This document shows, piece by piece, positions 8,799 to 21,453 of a stretch of 64,000 bases of DNA (positions within the stretch are counted from its first letter, which is position 1; each line of letters opens with the position of its first letter). A program made the translations under genes and the position numbers. The notes beneath the pieces are model-generated. The model was not told where the DNA came from and did not search any database. It saw only the letters and a program-made list of their open reading frames with translations. Where the stretch lies: NCBI RefSeq assembly GCF_900108295.1, contig NZ_FNWK01000005.1:207080-271079 (forward strand). The letters run 5' to 3'. The stretch comes from Sphingopyxis sp. YR583 (GTDB lineage: Bacteria > Pseudomonadota > Alphaproteobacteria > Sphingomonadales > Sphingomonadaceae).

Positions 8799-9908
8799 TC
8801 AGCCGGCGACGATCCGCCCGCCCGCGATCCGGAAACGCGTCACGGGCCCCGGCATGTCGTCGAACAAGGCCGCCTCGGTTCCGGTCAGCCACGCCTGCCC
8901 CCCCTGTCCCGCCAGCCGCGCATAGAGCGCCCCACGCCGCAGCGGATCGAGGTGCGCTGCCACTTCGTCGAGCAGCAGCACCGGACGCTGTCCGCGCAGC
9001 CGCGCGACGCAGTCGCTGTGCGCGAGGACAAGCGAGAGCAGCATCGCCTTTTGCTCGCCGGTCGAGCAGCGCGCCGCCACGCGGCCCGTTGCGGCGTGAA
9101 TCGCCGACAGATCGTCGCGGTGCGGCCCCGCCGTCGCGCGTCCCGCCGCGGCATCGATCCGCCGCCGCGATGCGAACAGCGCCTTCAGCGCCTCGACGTC
9201 GTGCGGTGCCTCGCGCACCGCCCCGTCGCTGTCGACGAGCGTCAACAGCGGCCGGGCGAACGGCGCGTCGGGCTGTTCCGCCAGCTCGGCCGCCAGCGAG
9301 GCCAGCATATACTGCCGCGCCGCATCCATCGCTGCGCCATGCTCGGCAAGCTGCGCCTCCAGACTGGTGAGCCATTGCTGGTCGGCGGTGCCAAGATCGG
9401 CAAGCAGCTTGCCGCGCGCGCGCAGCGCCGCATCGTAACGATTGCTGTGCTGCGCATGCCGCGGATCAAGCGCGAGCACGAGGCGGTCGAGGAAGCGCCG
9501 CCGGTTACCCGCGGTTTCGACATACAGGCGGTCCATCGCGGGCGTCAGCCAGAGGACCGCCAGCCAGTCGCCAAGCGCGGTCGCTGCGGTCGTCGCGCCG
9601 TTGATGCGCACGATCCGCCGACCGGGCTGCGCGGCCTCGATCCCCGTTCCCAGCGCCACCGGCGCAAGGTCGCCCCCCGCCTGGACTTCGGCGAAAACCG
9701 CAAAGCCCCCGCTCGCCCCGTCGCGCACCATGTCGGACAGCGCCGCACGGCGCAGCCCGCGCCCGGGAGCGAGCAGCGAAATCGCCTCCAATATATTGGT
9801 CTTGCCCGCCCCATTGTCGCCGTGCAGCGCGACGAGCCCCGGCGCCGCTGCGACGTCCGCGCCGGCATGATTGCGAAAATCGGTCAGCGAAAGGCGGGTG
9901 AGCGTCAT
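8799..9908 (-). CDS. recF: DNA replication and repair protein RecF
   Basis: The product is 369 residues of the SMC-like ABC ATPase RecF, which helps load RecA at gapped DNA. Walker A is [10 protein letters not shown] near residue 30, the signature motif is STGEQKAM near 275, and Walker B is [13 protein letters not shown] near 300. N-terminal [12 protein letters not shown] is typical. dnaA, dnaN and gyrB, often next to recF, are not here, so this is not an origin region. Confidence 0.95.
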   Translation of the reverse strand: MTLTRLSLTDFRNHAGADVAAAPGLVALHGDNGAGKTNILEAISLLAPGRGLRRAALSDMVRDGASGGFAVFAEVQAGGDLAPVALGTGIEAAQPGRRIVRINGATTAATALGDWLAVLWLTPAMDRLYVETAGNRRRFLDRLVLALDPRHAQHSNRYDAALRARGKLLADLGTADQQWLTSLEAQLAEHGAAMDAARQYMLASLAAELAEQPDAPFARPLLTLVDSDGAVREAPHDVEALKALFASRRRIDAAAGRATAGPHRDDLSAIHAATGRVAARCSTGEQKAMLLSLVLAHSDCVARLRGQRPVLLLDEVAAHLDPLRRGALYARLAGQGGQAWLTGTEAALFDDMPGPVTRFRIAGGRIVAG

Positions 9909-10149
9909 CTGCCTGTCCGCCTACCCCAGCCCTTCGCGTGATTCCAGCCCAACGCCGAATTCGGTTGCATTGAGTATTTTCCGACTATCGGCATTTTTCA
10001 CCATCTTAGCGTATTTTTCGCGGAGAAATAATCTGTCGTCGATCGAAAAACGCCGGTTAACCGCCAATGAATGCAATTGGCACGGTCCCTGCAATAGTGT
10101 CGGCATCCACCGGACAGTCCGGATGGAAGGTTCAAGGAAGGATAAAATC

Positions 10150-10278
10150 ATGGCCCATTTCAATGTCGAATCGTTCAAGAGCTACGCCGTTGCCGCCGTT
10201 GCATCGCTTTACTGCTCGATGATGTTCCTCGCCGCTGTCGGCCCGAACGCTGCACACTTCGGTGGGCTGGTCGCCTGA
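10150..10278 (+). CDS. 42-residue hydrophobic small protein
   Basis: The frame encodes 42 residues, MAHFNVESFKSYAVAAV followed by ASLYCSMMFLAAVGP, with one likely membrane segment at about 12-32. AAGGAAGGA lies 7 nt upstream of the ATG, a strong ribosome binding site that supports translation despite the small size. An interrupted palindrome, CCGGAC-A-GTCCGG, sits about 30 nt upstream. A PspC gene follows 58 nt later. Function is unknown; an envelope-stress role is suggested only by the neighbour. Confidence 0.72.
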   Translation: MAHFNVESFKSYAVAAVASLYCSMMFLAAVGPNAAHFGGLVA

Positions 10279-10336
10279 CCAGCCCCTGTAACCCGCCAAT
10301 AACGCCGGCCTGATCGCCGGGATGGAAAGGAAAGAA

Positions 10337-10516
10337 ATGAAACAGGGTTTTCGCAAGAATCGTCGCGACGGGATGATCTTCGGCGTGTGCGCCGGAATGT
10401 CGGACCAGTTCGGTATCGACGTCTTGTGGACGCGCGTCGGCTTTGTCGCCCTGACGCTTCTGGGCTTCGGCCTGCCTCTTCTGCTGTACCTCGCCGTCGC
10501 GATCCTCGCGCCTTAA
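10337..10516 (+). CDS. PspC-domain small membrane protein
   Basis: The product is 59 residues. MKQGFRKNRRDGMIFGVCAGMSDQFGID, of which FGVCAGMSDQFGID is the core, is the typical PspC opening. A membrane segment (VALTLLGFGLPLLLYLAVAI) follows. PspC proteins act in envelope-stress signalling in enteric bacteria. The ATG at 10337 is chosen over 10322 because AGGAAAG lies just before it. An intrinsic terminator follows 60 nt downstream, closing a two-gene unit with the 42-residue protein. Confidence 0.88.
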   Translation: MKQGFRKNRRDGMIFGVCAGMSDQFGIDVLWTRVGFVALTLLGFGLPLLLYLAVAILAP

Positions 10517-10579
10517 GGACAGCCCGGGCCGGCCGCTTTCGAAGCGCAGTCGCACCGGCCCGCATATTCCCAAGACCAA

Positions 10580-10611
10580 GGGCTCACCGGCACCCCCGGT
10601 GGGCCCTTTTC
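10580..10611 (+). terminator. intrinsic terminator after the PspC gene
   Basis: GGGCTCACCGG at 10580-10590 pairs with CCGGTGGGCCC at 10596-10606 (one G-T pair) around a 5-nt loop, followed by TTTT. It ends the small-protein/PspC unit. Confidence 0.85.
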
Positions 10612-10685
10612 TATTTGGCCGGTAACTACCGATTGCAGGACAGATCGATATTGTCCGCATTCCCGAAACCGGCCATGCGGGGACT

Positions 10686-11195
10686 ATGCCTACAACAGCC
10701 GGCAATCATGACGTAATCGCCCGTGCCTACACCCCCTTGGACGAGGGTGCCTGCCTCGCGCTGTTTGATGGCAATGTCCCCGAATTTTTCTCCCCGGCAG
10801 AACGTCACGACTTTGAACGTTTCCTGATTCAGCGGACTTCGGAATGGCCCTATCAGGTTCTCGAGCGACGCGGACGGATCGTCGGCTGCGGCGGATTGGC
10901 TATTGAGAAGGATAGCCATACTGCAGACCTGTGCTGGGGCATGATCGTAAAAAGTCTTCACGGAACAGGCCTTGGCCGTATGCTTGCCGAATTGCGATTA
11001 CGCTTAGCTGCCACCACGCCCGGCATCGCGCAGATCAGACTCGACACCAGCCAGCACACCCAAGGATTTTACGCCGCTTTTGGCTTCGAAGTGCTGAAAA
11101 TCACGCGGCACGGATACGGACCGGGGTTAGACCGATGGGACATGCTGCTGCGATTTGACGACGATCAACGGCGGATATGGACAGCGAGCGACTGA
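10686..11195 (+). CDS. GNAT-family N-acetyltransferase
   Basis: The product is 169 residues. The acetyl-CoA loop is visible as SLHGTGLGRMLAELRLRLA (Q/RxxGxG/A pattern) at about 88-106, and IRLDTSQHTQGFYAAFGFEVL is the later beta strand-helix block. The acyl acceptor is unknown. Base composition is somewhat less GC-rich than its neighbours, which could reflect transfer but is weak evidence. It converges with rpoC across a bidirectional terminator. Confidence 0.85.
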   Translation: MPTTAGNHDVIARAYTPLDEGACLALFDGNVPEFFSPAERHDFERFLIQRTSEWPYQVLERRGRIVGCGGLAIEKDSHTADLCWGMIVKSLHGTGLGRMLAELRLRLAATTPGIAQIRLDTSQHTQGFYAAFGFEVLKITRHGYGPGLDRWDMLLRFDDDQRRIWTASD

Positions 11196-11230
11196 CAACG
11201 GGCAGTCGGAAACCTGCCCCGCAACGCACA

Positions 11231-11275
11231 AAGAAAAAGCCCCGCCGGATCGCTCCGGCGGGGCCATTTTTTCAG
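11231..11275. terminator. bidirectional intrinsic terminator between GNAT gene and rpoC
   Basis: The stem GCCCCGCCGGA (11239-11249) and TCCGGCGGGGC (11254-11264) is flanked by an A-rich run on the left and TTTTTT on the right. It can therefore stop transcription from both convergent genes, ending the rpoBC transcript on the minus strand. Confidence 0.9.
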
Positions 11276-11296
11276 GCTGTGACCCGAAAGAGAGGC

Positions 11297-15580
<4,284 letters not shown>

Positions 15581-15634
15581 ATTCTAGCTCCATCTTCCCC
15601 CCTCGCCGCGGGCGAGAGAGGTGAGGACAAATCT

Positions 15635-18600
15635 TTATTCGGCGGCTTCGGGAAGGGCTTCCGGACCTTCGTCGGGGTCTTCTTCCGAATAGGAAGAAAG
15701 TTCGACGTTGAGGCCCAGCGAGCGCATTTCCTTGACGAGCACGTTGAAGCTTTCGGGAATGCCGGCCTCGAAGGTGTCGTCGCCCTTGACGATCGCTTCG
15801 TAAACCTTGGTGCGGCCGATCACGTCATCGGACTTCACCGTCAGCATTTCCTGCAGCGTGTATGCCGCGCCATAGGCCTGGAGCGCCCAGACCTCCATTT
15901 CACCGAAGCGCTGACCACCGAACTGCGCCTTACCGCCCAGCGGCTGCTGAGTGACAAGCGAGTACGGCCCGATCGAACGCGCGTGGATCTTGTCGTCGAC
16001 AAGGTGATGCAGCTTCAGGATATACATATATCCCACCGTCACCTTGCGGTCGAACCGATCGCCAGTGCGGCCGTCGTAGAGATCGACCTGACCCGAGCGG
16101 TCGAGACCGGCGCGTTCCAGCATCGCCGATACGTCGCCTTCGCGCGCACCGTCGAACACCGGGGTCGCGAAGGGTACGCCCACCGACAGGTTTCCGGCGA
16201 GTTCGACGACTTCATCGACGCTGCGCGCCTTGATTTCGTCGGCATATTCATCGCCATAGGCCTGCAGCAGCGCCTCACGAACCGCCTCGGGCGGGGCGCC
16301 CGCTTCGGGGTCGGGGTTCGCCATGCGCCAATCCTCGAGCGCCGCGGTGATCTGACGGCCGAAACCGCGCGATGCCCAGCCGAGGTGCGTTTCGAGAATC
16401 TGCCCGACGTTCATGCGCGACGGCACGCCAAGCGGGTTGAGCACGAAGTCGACATGCGTCCCGTCTTCGAGGAACGGCATGTCCTCGATCGGCAGGATGC
16501 GGCTGATAATGCCCTTGTTGCCGTGACGGCCCGCCATCTTGTCGCCCGACTGGAGCTTGCGCTTCACGGCAACGAAGACCTTGACCATCTTGAGCACGCC
16601 CGGGGCGAGTTCGTCGCCGCGCTGCAGCTTTTCGACGCGATCTTCATACTTCGCGCTGATCCGCTTGATCGCTTCGTCATACTGCGCCTTGATCGCTTCG
16701 AGGGCGGCCTGGGCATTGTCTTCGACAACGGCCAGCTTCCACCAGTCGGCGCGGTCGAGTTCGACGAGCATCTCTTCGGTGACTACATCGCCCTTCTTCA
16801 GGCCCTTCGGCACTGCGCTGGTCGCCTGACCGATGAGCAGTTCCTTGAGGCTCGAGAAAGTCGCACGATTGAGGATCGCGCGTTCGTCGTCGGCGTCCTG
16901 CTTCAGACGTTCGATTTCTTCGCGTTCGATCGCGATCGCGCGTTCGTCCTTGTCGATACCGTGACGGTTGAAGACGCGGACTTCGACGACCGTGCCCGAC
17001 ACGCCCGGCGGCAGACGCAGCGAGGTGTCGCGCACGTCGCTGGCCTTTTCACCGAAGATCGCGCGCAGCAGCTTTTCTTCCGGCGTCATCGGCGATTCAC
17101 CCTTGGGGGTGATCTTGCCGGCCAGAATGTCGCCCGGGCCGACTTCGGCACCGATGTAGACGATGCCCGCTTCGTCGAGGTTGCGCAGCGCTTCCTCGCC
17201 GACGTTCGGGATGTCGCGCGTGATGTCTTCCGGCCCGAGGCGCGTGTCGCGTGCGGTGACTTCGAATTCCTCGATGTGGATCGAGGTGAAGACGTCGTCC
17301 TTCACGATGCGTTCGGAAATGAGGATCGAGTCCTCATAGTTGTAGCCGTTCCACGGCATGAACGCGACGAGCACATTCTTGCCGAGCGCCAGTTCGCCAA
17401 GTTCGGTCGACGGACCGTCGGCGATGATGTCGCCCGCGCGGACGATCTCACCCACCTTCACCAGCGGACGCTGGTTGATGCAGGTGTTCTGGTTCGAACG
17501 CTGGAACTTTTGTAGACGATAGATGTCGACGCCCGACTTGCCGGGTTCGACCATATCGGTCGCACGGATAACGATACGCGTCGCATCGACCTGGTCGATC
17601 ACGCCGCCGCGGCGCGCCGCGATGGCCGCGCCCGAGTCGCGCGCAACGGTTTCTTCCATGCCGGTGCCGACGACCGGAGCTTCGGCCCGGATCAGCGGCA
17701 CAGCCTGACGCTGCATGTTCGAGCCCATGAGCGCGCGGTTGGCGTCATCGTTTTCGAGGAACGGGATCAGCGATGCCGCGACCGAAACAAGCTGCTTCGG
17801 CGACACGTCCATCAGGGTGATCTGATCGCGCGGGGCCATCAGGAATTCGCCCGCTTCACGCGCCGAGATCAGCTCGTCGATGAAGCTGCCATCGGGGTTG
17901 AGGTCGGCGTTCGCCTGCGCAACCGTGTGCTTCTGCTCTTCCATTGCCGACAGATAGACGACCTCGTTGGTCACCTTGCCGTCGATGATGCGGCGGTACG
18001 GGGTTTCGATGAAGCCGTACTTGTTCACGCGCGCAAAGGTCGCGAGCGAGTTGATCAGACCGATGTTCGGGCCTTCCGGCGTTTCGATCGGGCAGATACG
18101 GCCATAGTGCGTCGGGTGAACGTCGCGGACTTCGAAGCCTGCGCGTTCGCGCGTCAGACCGCCCGGCCCGAGAGCCGAGACCCGGCGCTTGTGGGTAACT
18201 TCCGACAGCGGATTGGTCTGGTCCATGAACTGCGAGAGCTGCGACGAGCCGAAGAATTCGCGCACCGCGGCCACGGCCGGCTTCGCGTTGATCAGGTCGT
18301 TCGGCATCACGGTCGACACGTCGACCGAGCTCATGCGCTCCTTCACGGCGCGCTCCATACGGAGCAGACCGACGCGATACTGGTTTTCGAGCAGCTCGCC
18401 GACCGAACGGACACGACGGTTACCGAGGTTGTCGATATCGTCGATTTCGCCCTTGCCGTCCTTCAGGTTCACCAGTTCCTTGACGACGGCGAGGATGTCC
18501 TCGCTGCGCAGCGTGGTAACCGTGTCCTCGGCGTCGAGGCCAAGGCGCATGTTGAGCTTGACGCGGCCCACGGCCGACAGGTCGTAACGCTCGGGGTCGA

Positions 18601-19813
18601 AGAACAGGCCACCGAACAGCGCTTCCGCGGTTTCGCGCGTCGGCGGTTCGCCGGGGCGCATGACGCGGTAGATGTCCGACAGCGCCTGATCGCGATCCTC
18701 GGCCTTGTCGGCCTTCAGCGTGTTGCGGATCCAGGGACCGGTGTTGTTGTGGTCGATGTCGAGAAGCACGAGCTTGTCGAGACCGGCACCGTCGATCTTT
18801 TCGAGGTTGTCGGCGCTCACTTCGTCGCCGGCTTCGATATAGATCTCGCCGGTTGCTTCGTTGATCAGGTCATAGGCGCTGTAACGGCCGAAGATTTCCT
18901 CGGTCGGGATCAGCAGCGTGTCGAGACCGTCCTTTGCGGCCTTGTTCGCAAGGCGCGGGCTGATCTTGTGACCGGCGGCAAAGACGACTTCGCCGGTCTT
19001 GGCGTCGACGACGTCGAACGCGGGCTTCGCACCGCGCCAGTTTTCGACGACGAAAGGAACCTTCCAGCCGTTTTCGGCGCGCTCGAAGACGAGACGGTCA
19101 TAGAAATCGTTGAGGATTTCTTCGCCCGACATGCCCAGAGCGTACAGCAGGCTGGTGACCGGCAGCTTGCGCTTGCGGTCGATACGGACGTTGACGATGT
19201 CCTTGGCGTCGAATTCGAAGTCGAGCCACGAACCGCGATACGGAATGACGCGCGCGGCGAACAGGAACTTGCCCGACGAGTGGGTCTTGCCGCGGTCATG
19301 GTCGAAGAGCACACCCGGCGAACGGTGCATCTGCGACACGATAACGCGCTCGGTGCCATTGACGAAGAAGGTGCCGTTCTCGGTCATGAGCGGCATGTCG
19401 CCCATGTAAACGTCCTGCTCCTTGATATCGAGGACCGAACGCGTGTCGGTTTCGCTGTCGACTTCAAAGACGATCAGGCGCAGCGTGACCTTCATCGGCG
19501 CCGCATAAGTGATGCCGCGCTGACGGCATTCCTCGACGTCATATTTCGGCGCTTCAAGTTCGTAGTGAACGAAGTCGAGTTCGGCGGTGCCGGCGAAATC
19601 GCGGATCGGAAAAACGCTGCGCAGCGTCTTTTCGAGACCCGAAACATAGCCGACCGAGGGGTCGGACCGCAGGAATTGTTCGTAGGATTCGCGCTGCACC
19701 TCGATGAGGTTGGGCATGTCCACCGCTTCGTGGATATTGCCGAACAGCTTACGGATTCGCTTGCTTGCGGTTGCTTCGAGGGCCTTGCCCACCGACTTCG
19801 CCTTGGTCGCCAT
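15635..19813 (-). CDS. rpoB: RNA polymerase beta subunit
   Basis: The product is 1392 residues. It is recognised by the rifampicin-region segment [20 protein letters not shown] followed by [10 protein letters not shown], by [20 protein letters not shown], and by the conserved C-terminal [20 protein letters not shown]. All fixed blocks look intact. Unlike the common arrangement, rplK, rplA, rplJ and rplL are not upstream; a GST gene is. The ATG at 19813 is about 170 nt downstream of a strong predicted promoter, leaving a long leader. Confidence 0.98.
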   Translation of the reverse strand: MATKAKSVGKALEATASKRIRKLFGNIHEAVDMPNLIEVQRESYEQFLRSDPSVGYVSGLEKTLRSVFPIRDFAGTAELDFVHYELEAPKYDVEECRQRGITYAAPMKVTLRLIVFEVDSETDTRSVLDIKEQDVYMGDMPLMTENGTFFVNGTERVIVSQMHRSPGVLFDHDRGKTHSSGKFLFAARVIPYRGSWLDFEFDAKDIVNVRIDRKRKLPVTSLLYALGMSGEEILNDFYDRLVFERAENGWKVPFVVENWRGAKPAFDVVDAKTGEVVFAAGHKISPRLANKAAKDGLDTLLIPTEEIFGRYSAYDLINEATGEIYIEAGDEVSADNLEKIDGAGLDKLVLLDIDHNNTGPWIRNTLKADKAEDRDQALSDIYRVMRPGEPPTRETAEALFGGLFFDPERYDLSAVGRVKLNMRLGLDAEDTVTTLRSEDILAVVKELVNLKDGKGEIDDIDNLGNRRVRSVGELLENQYRVGLLRMERAVKERMSSVDVSTVMPNDLINAKPAVAAVREFFGSSQLSQFMDQTNPLSEVTHKRRVSALGPGGLTRERAGFEVRDVHPTHYGRICPIETPEGPNIGLINSLATFARVNKYGFIETPYRRIIDGKVTNEVVYLSAMEEQKHTVAQANADLNPDGSFIDELISAREAGEFLMAPRDQITLMDVSPKQLVSVAASLIPFLENDDANRALMGSNMQRQAVPLIRAEAPVVGTGMEETVARDSGAAIAARRGGVIDQVDATRIVIRATDMVEPGKSGVDIYRLQKFQRSNQNTCINQRPLVKVGEIVRAGDIIADGPSTELGELALGKNVLVAFMPWNGYNYEDSILISERIVKDDVFTSIHIEEFEVTARDTRLGPEDITRDIPNVGEEALRNLDEAGIVYIGAEVGPGDILAGKITPKGESPMTPEEKLLRAIFGEKASDVRDTSLRLPPGVSGTVVEVRVFNRHGIDKDERAIAIEREEIERLKQDADDERAILNRATFSSLKELLIGQATSAVPKGLKKGDVVTEEMLVELDRADWWKLAVVEDNAQAALEAIKAQYDEAIKRISAKYEDRVEKLQRGDELAPGVLKMVKVFVAVKRKLQSGDKMAGRHGNKGIISRILPIEDMPFLEDGTHVDFVLNPLGVPSRMNVGQILETHLGWASRGFGRQITAALEDWRMANPDPEAGAPPEAVREALLQAYGDEYADEIKARSVDEVVELAGNLSVGVPFATPVFDGAREGDVSAMLERAGLDRSGQVDLYDGRTGDRFDRKVTVGYMYILKLHHLVDDKIHARSIGPYSLVTQQPLGGKAQFGGQRFGEMEVWALQAYGAAYTLQEMLTVKSDDVIGRTKVYEAIVKGDDTFEAGIPESFNVLVKEMRSLGLNVELSSYSEEDPDEGPEALPEAAE

Positions 19814-19863
19814 AAGTGATTGTCTCGCCTTGATAAATTAGATCGCGAACGCGATAGAGACGC

Positions 19864-19892
19864 AAAAAGGCCGCAAGCAACCGTTGCCGGCT
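19864..19892 (-). terminator. terminator-like hairpin in the rpoB leader
   Basis: Read on the minus strand, GCCG pairs with CGGC and GCAA with UUGC around a CGG loop, with a 3-nt bulge, followed directly by CUUUUU. It lies about 95 nt after the predicted start site and 50 nt before rpoB. It has the form of a weak intrinsic terminator and could act as an attenuator. Confidence 0.5.
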
Positions 19893-19991
19893 TACCGCAG
19901 CTTCTTGACGCATCCCGAAATCCCCGCCGACCTATCCGTACAGCCTGCCGCGCAAAGTCAGGCTCTATCTCGGACGATGGGGTGTGACGGC

Positions 19992-20020
19992 GATATAGGA
20001 TTTGGGTTGCACGGTGTCAA
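19992..20020 (-). promoter_or_regulatory. strong sigma70-type promoter for rpoBC
   Basis: On the minus strand a perfect -35 TTGACA (20020-20015) and a -10 TATATC (19997-19992) are separated by exactly 17 nt. Transcription would begin near 19985. It is the best consensus promoter noticed in the window and lies just after the end of the upstream GST gene, so rpoBC can be transcribed on its own. Confidence 0.85.
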
Positions 20021-20096
20021 CGGCACCGCGGCGAAGCGATGGGCCGGGCGGCGGCTCGACCGGCCCGGAATCCCACCGCCCGCCGAACCGGCGGTC

Positions 20097-20822
20097 TCAA
20101 TCGCCCTTCACCGCCGCATGGTTCGCGTCGCCGAACATGTTCGACCACTCCTTGTCGTCGAGCGCCTGGTGCCGACCTATATATTTGGCTGGCGCTTTCA
20201 GATCGTCGCGCGTCATGGCGCGCTCCACCGCCGGTCGCTCGCGAATGCGTTCGAACCAGCGATGCATCGCGGGCCATTCGTCGAGCCCCATCCCCATTAC
20301 GAAGGCCGAGGCGCGGCCGGGCCAGATCGCCATGTCGGCAATGCTATAATCGTCGCCCGCGACATAGGCGCTCTTCTCCAGCCGCTTTTCGAGCACCGTA
20401 AGAAGGCGGGTCAGCTCCTTCGTATAACGTGCGATCGCATAGTCCTGCCCGGCGGGGGCATAGCGCAGGAAATGGCTCGCCTGCCCGCCCATCGGCCCAA
20501 GCCCCGCGACCTGCCAGGTCAGCCATGACAAGGTTGCGGCACGTGCCCCGCCCGACGCAGGCAGGAAGCGCCCGCTCTTTTCGGCGAGATATTGCAGGAT
20601 CGCACCCGATTCAAAGACCGTCACCGGATCGCCCCCACCCGCCGGATAGAGATCGACGATCGCGGGGAGCTTGTGGTTCGGATTGATCCGCCCAAAATCG
20701 ACCGAGAGCTGGTCGCCATCGAAGATGTCGTAGGGAATGACGCGATAGGGCTCGCCGATTTCCTCCAGCATGATCGCAATCTTCTGCCCGTTCGGCGTCG
20801 CCGAATAATGAAGGTCGATCAT
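20097..20822 (-). CDS. glutathione S-transferase, YghU/Ure2p (Nu-like) type
   Basis: The product is 241 residues. The N-terminal thioredoxin domain shows YSATPNGQKIAIMLEE, the cis-Pro loop NPNHKLPAIVD and the glutathione gamma-Glu contact FESGAILQYLAEKS. The all-helical C-terminal domain includes YSIADMAIWP. The TPNGxK motif is that of Ure2p/YfcG/Nu-class enzymes, which act as disulfide reductases or thiol transferases and in sphingomonads take part in lignin beta-ether breakdown. It starts 1 nt after the DUF3237 stop, so the two are coupled. A close paralogue lies at 24232. Confidence 0.93.
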   Translation of the reverse strand: MIDLHYSATPNGQKIAIMLEEIGEPYRVIPYDIFDGDQLSVDFGRINPNHKLPAIVDLYPAGGGDPVTVFESGAILQYLAEKSGRFLPASGGARAATLSWLTWQVAGLGPMGGQASHFLRYAPAGQDYAIARYTKELTRLLTVLEKRLEKSAYVAGDDYSIADMAIWPGRASAFVMGMGLDEWPAMHRWFERIRERPAVERAMTRDDLKAPAKYIGRHQALDDKEWSNMFGDANHAAVKGD

Positions 20823-20823
20823 C

Positions 20824-21330
20824 TCAGAGCACCTCGTGGATCACATGCCGCACCCCGAAATCGGTGCGCTCGCCGACGCCGACGGCGAGCACGCCATTCA
20901 GCCAGCCATATTTGGCACTCGCCGTTTCGAACACCGGTGCGATTCGCAGATAATAGCGCGACGGGTCGGCGTCAGGGACGGCCGGATCGGCGAAGGTCGC
21001 ACGCACATCGTCGGGAATGATGTTGCGGCCCGTGTAGCTTAAATAGACGAGGTCGCCGTCGTCGGTCTGCCACACCGCGCGCGCATCGAAGGTGCCGACC
21101 GAGGCGCTGTCGCCGAGCCGCCCGCTGCGCGACCAATTGCCTCCGCCCGGAAGGACTATACCGTTGATCCGCGGCCCGAAAAATCGCCCGCCGCTGATAT
21201 AGCCGAGCCGCTGGTCACCGAATGGCGACGCGCCGATGCCGATGATCCCGCCGCCCACCTCGAACTCCACCGTACACAGGTGACGGGTCGCCAGTCCGGC
21301 AGGTGCGCTCTGCAAATTTTCTTCGTCCAT
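20824..21330 (-). CDS. DUF3237-domain protein
   Basis: The product is 168 residues. GDQRLGYISGGRFFGP and NGIVLPGGGNWSRSGRLGD followed by FDARAVWQTDDGDLVYLSYTG match the DUF3237 barrel family, which is common in sphingomonad and mycobacterial catabolic clusters but has no settled reaction. The ATG at 21330 is chosen because AGAGGA lies about 10 nt upstream; an ATG at 21390 would run through the operator-promoter region. It is divergent from the TonB receptor gene and shares with it the palindrome at 21372-21383. Confidence 0.82.
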   Translation of the reverse strand: MDEENLQSAPAGLATRHLCTVEFEVGGGIIGIGASPFGDQRLGYISGGRFFGPRINGIVLPGGGNWSRSGRLGDSASVGTFDARAVWQTDDGDLVYLSYTGRNIIPDDVRATFADPAVPDADPSRYYLRIAPVFETASAKYGWLNGVLAVGVGERTDFGVRHVIHEVL

Positions 21331-21353
21331 GATGCGAATCCTCTTCCAGCCTA

Positions 21354-21383
21354 TGGACAAGCATAAAACCATTAGTATACTAA
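21354..21383 (+). promoter_or_regulatory. promoter with cluster operator, site A
   Basis: A -35 TGGACA (21354-21359) and -10 TATACT (21376-21381) with a 16-nt spacer face the TonB receptor gene. The -10 lies inside the perfect 12-bp palindrome TTAGTATACTAA (21372-21383), which matches the ACTTAG-NNNN-CTAAGT pattern found at six more places in the cluster. A bound repressor would cover the -10 box. Confidence 0.72.
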
Positions 21384-21453
21384 GGGTCAATCAGATTGAC
21401 GGATCGGAAGGCTTTCCGGGACCGGCGACAAGAAGCTCTATGGGAGGGTGATA

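Noticed and set aside
8799..9908. replication origin near recF
   Set aside because: No dnaA or dnaN and no DnaA-box cluster were seen around recF.
17927..19819. 630-codon open frame antisense to rpoB
   Set aside because: Same codon-bias effect; no ribosome binding site or recognisable domain.
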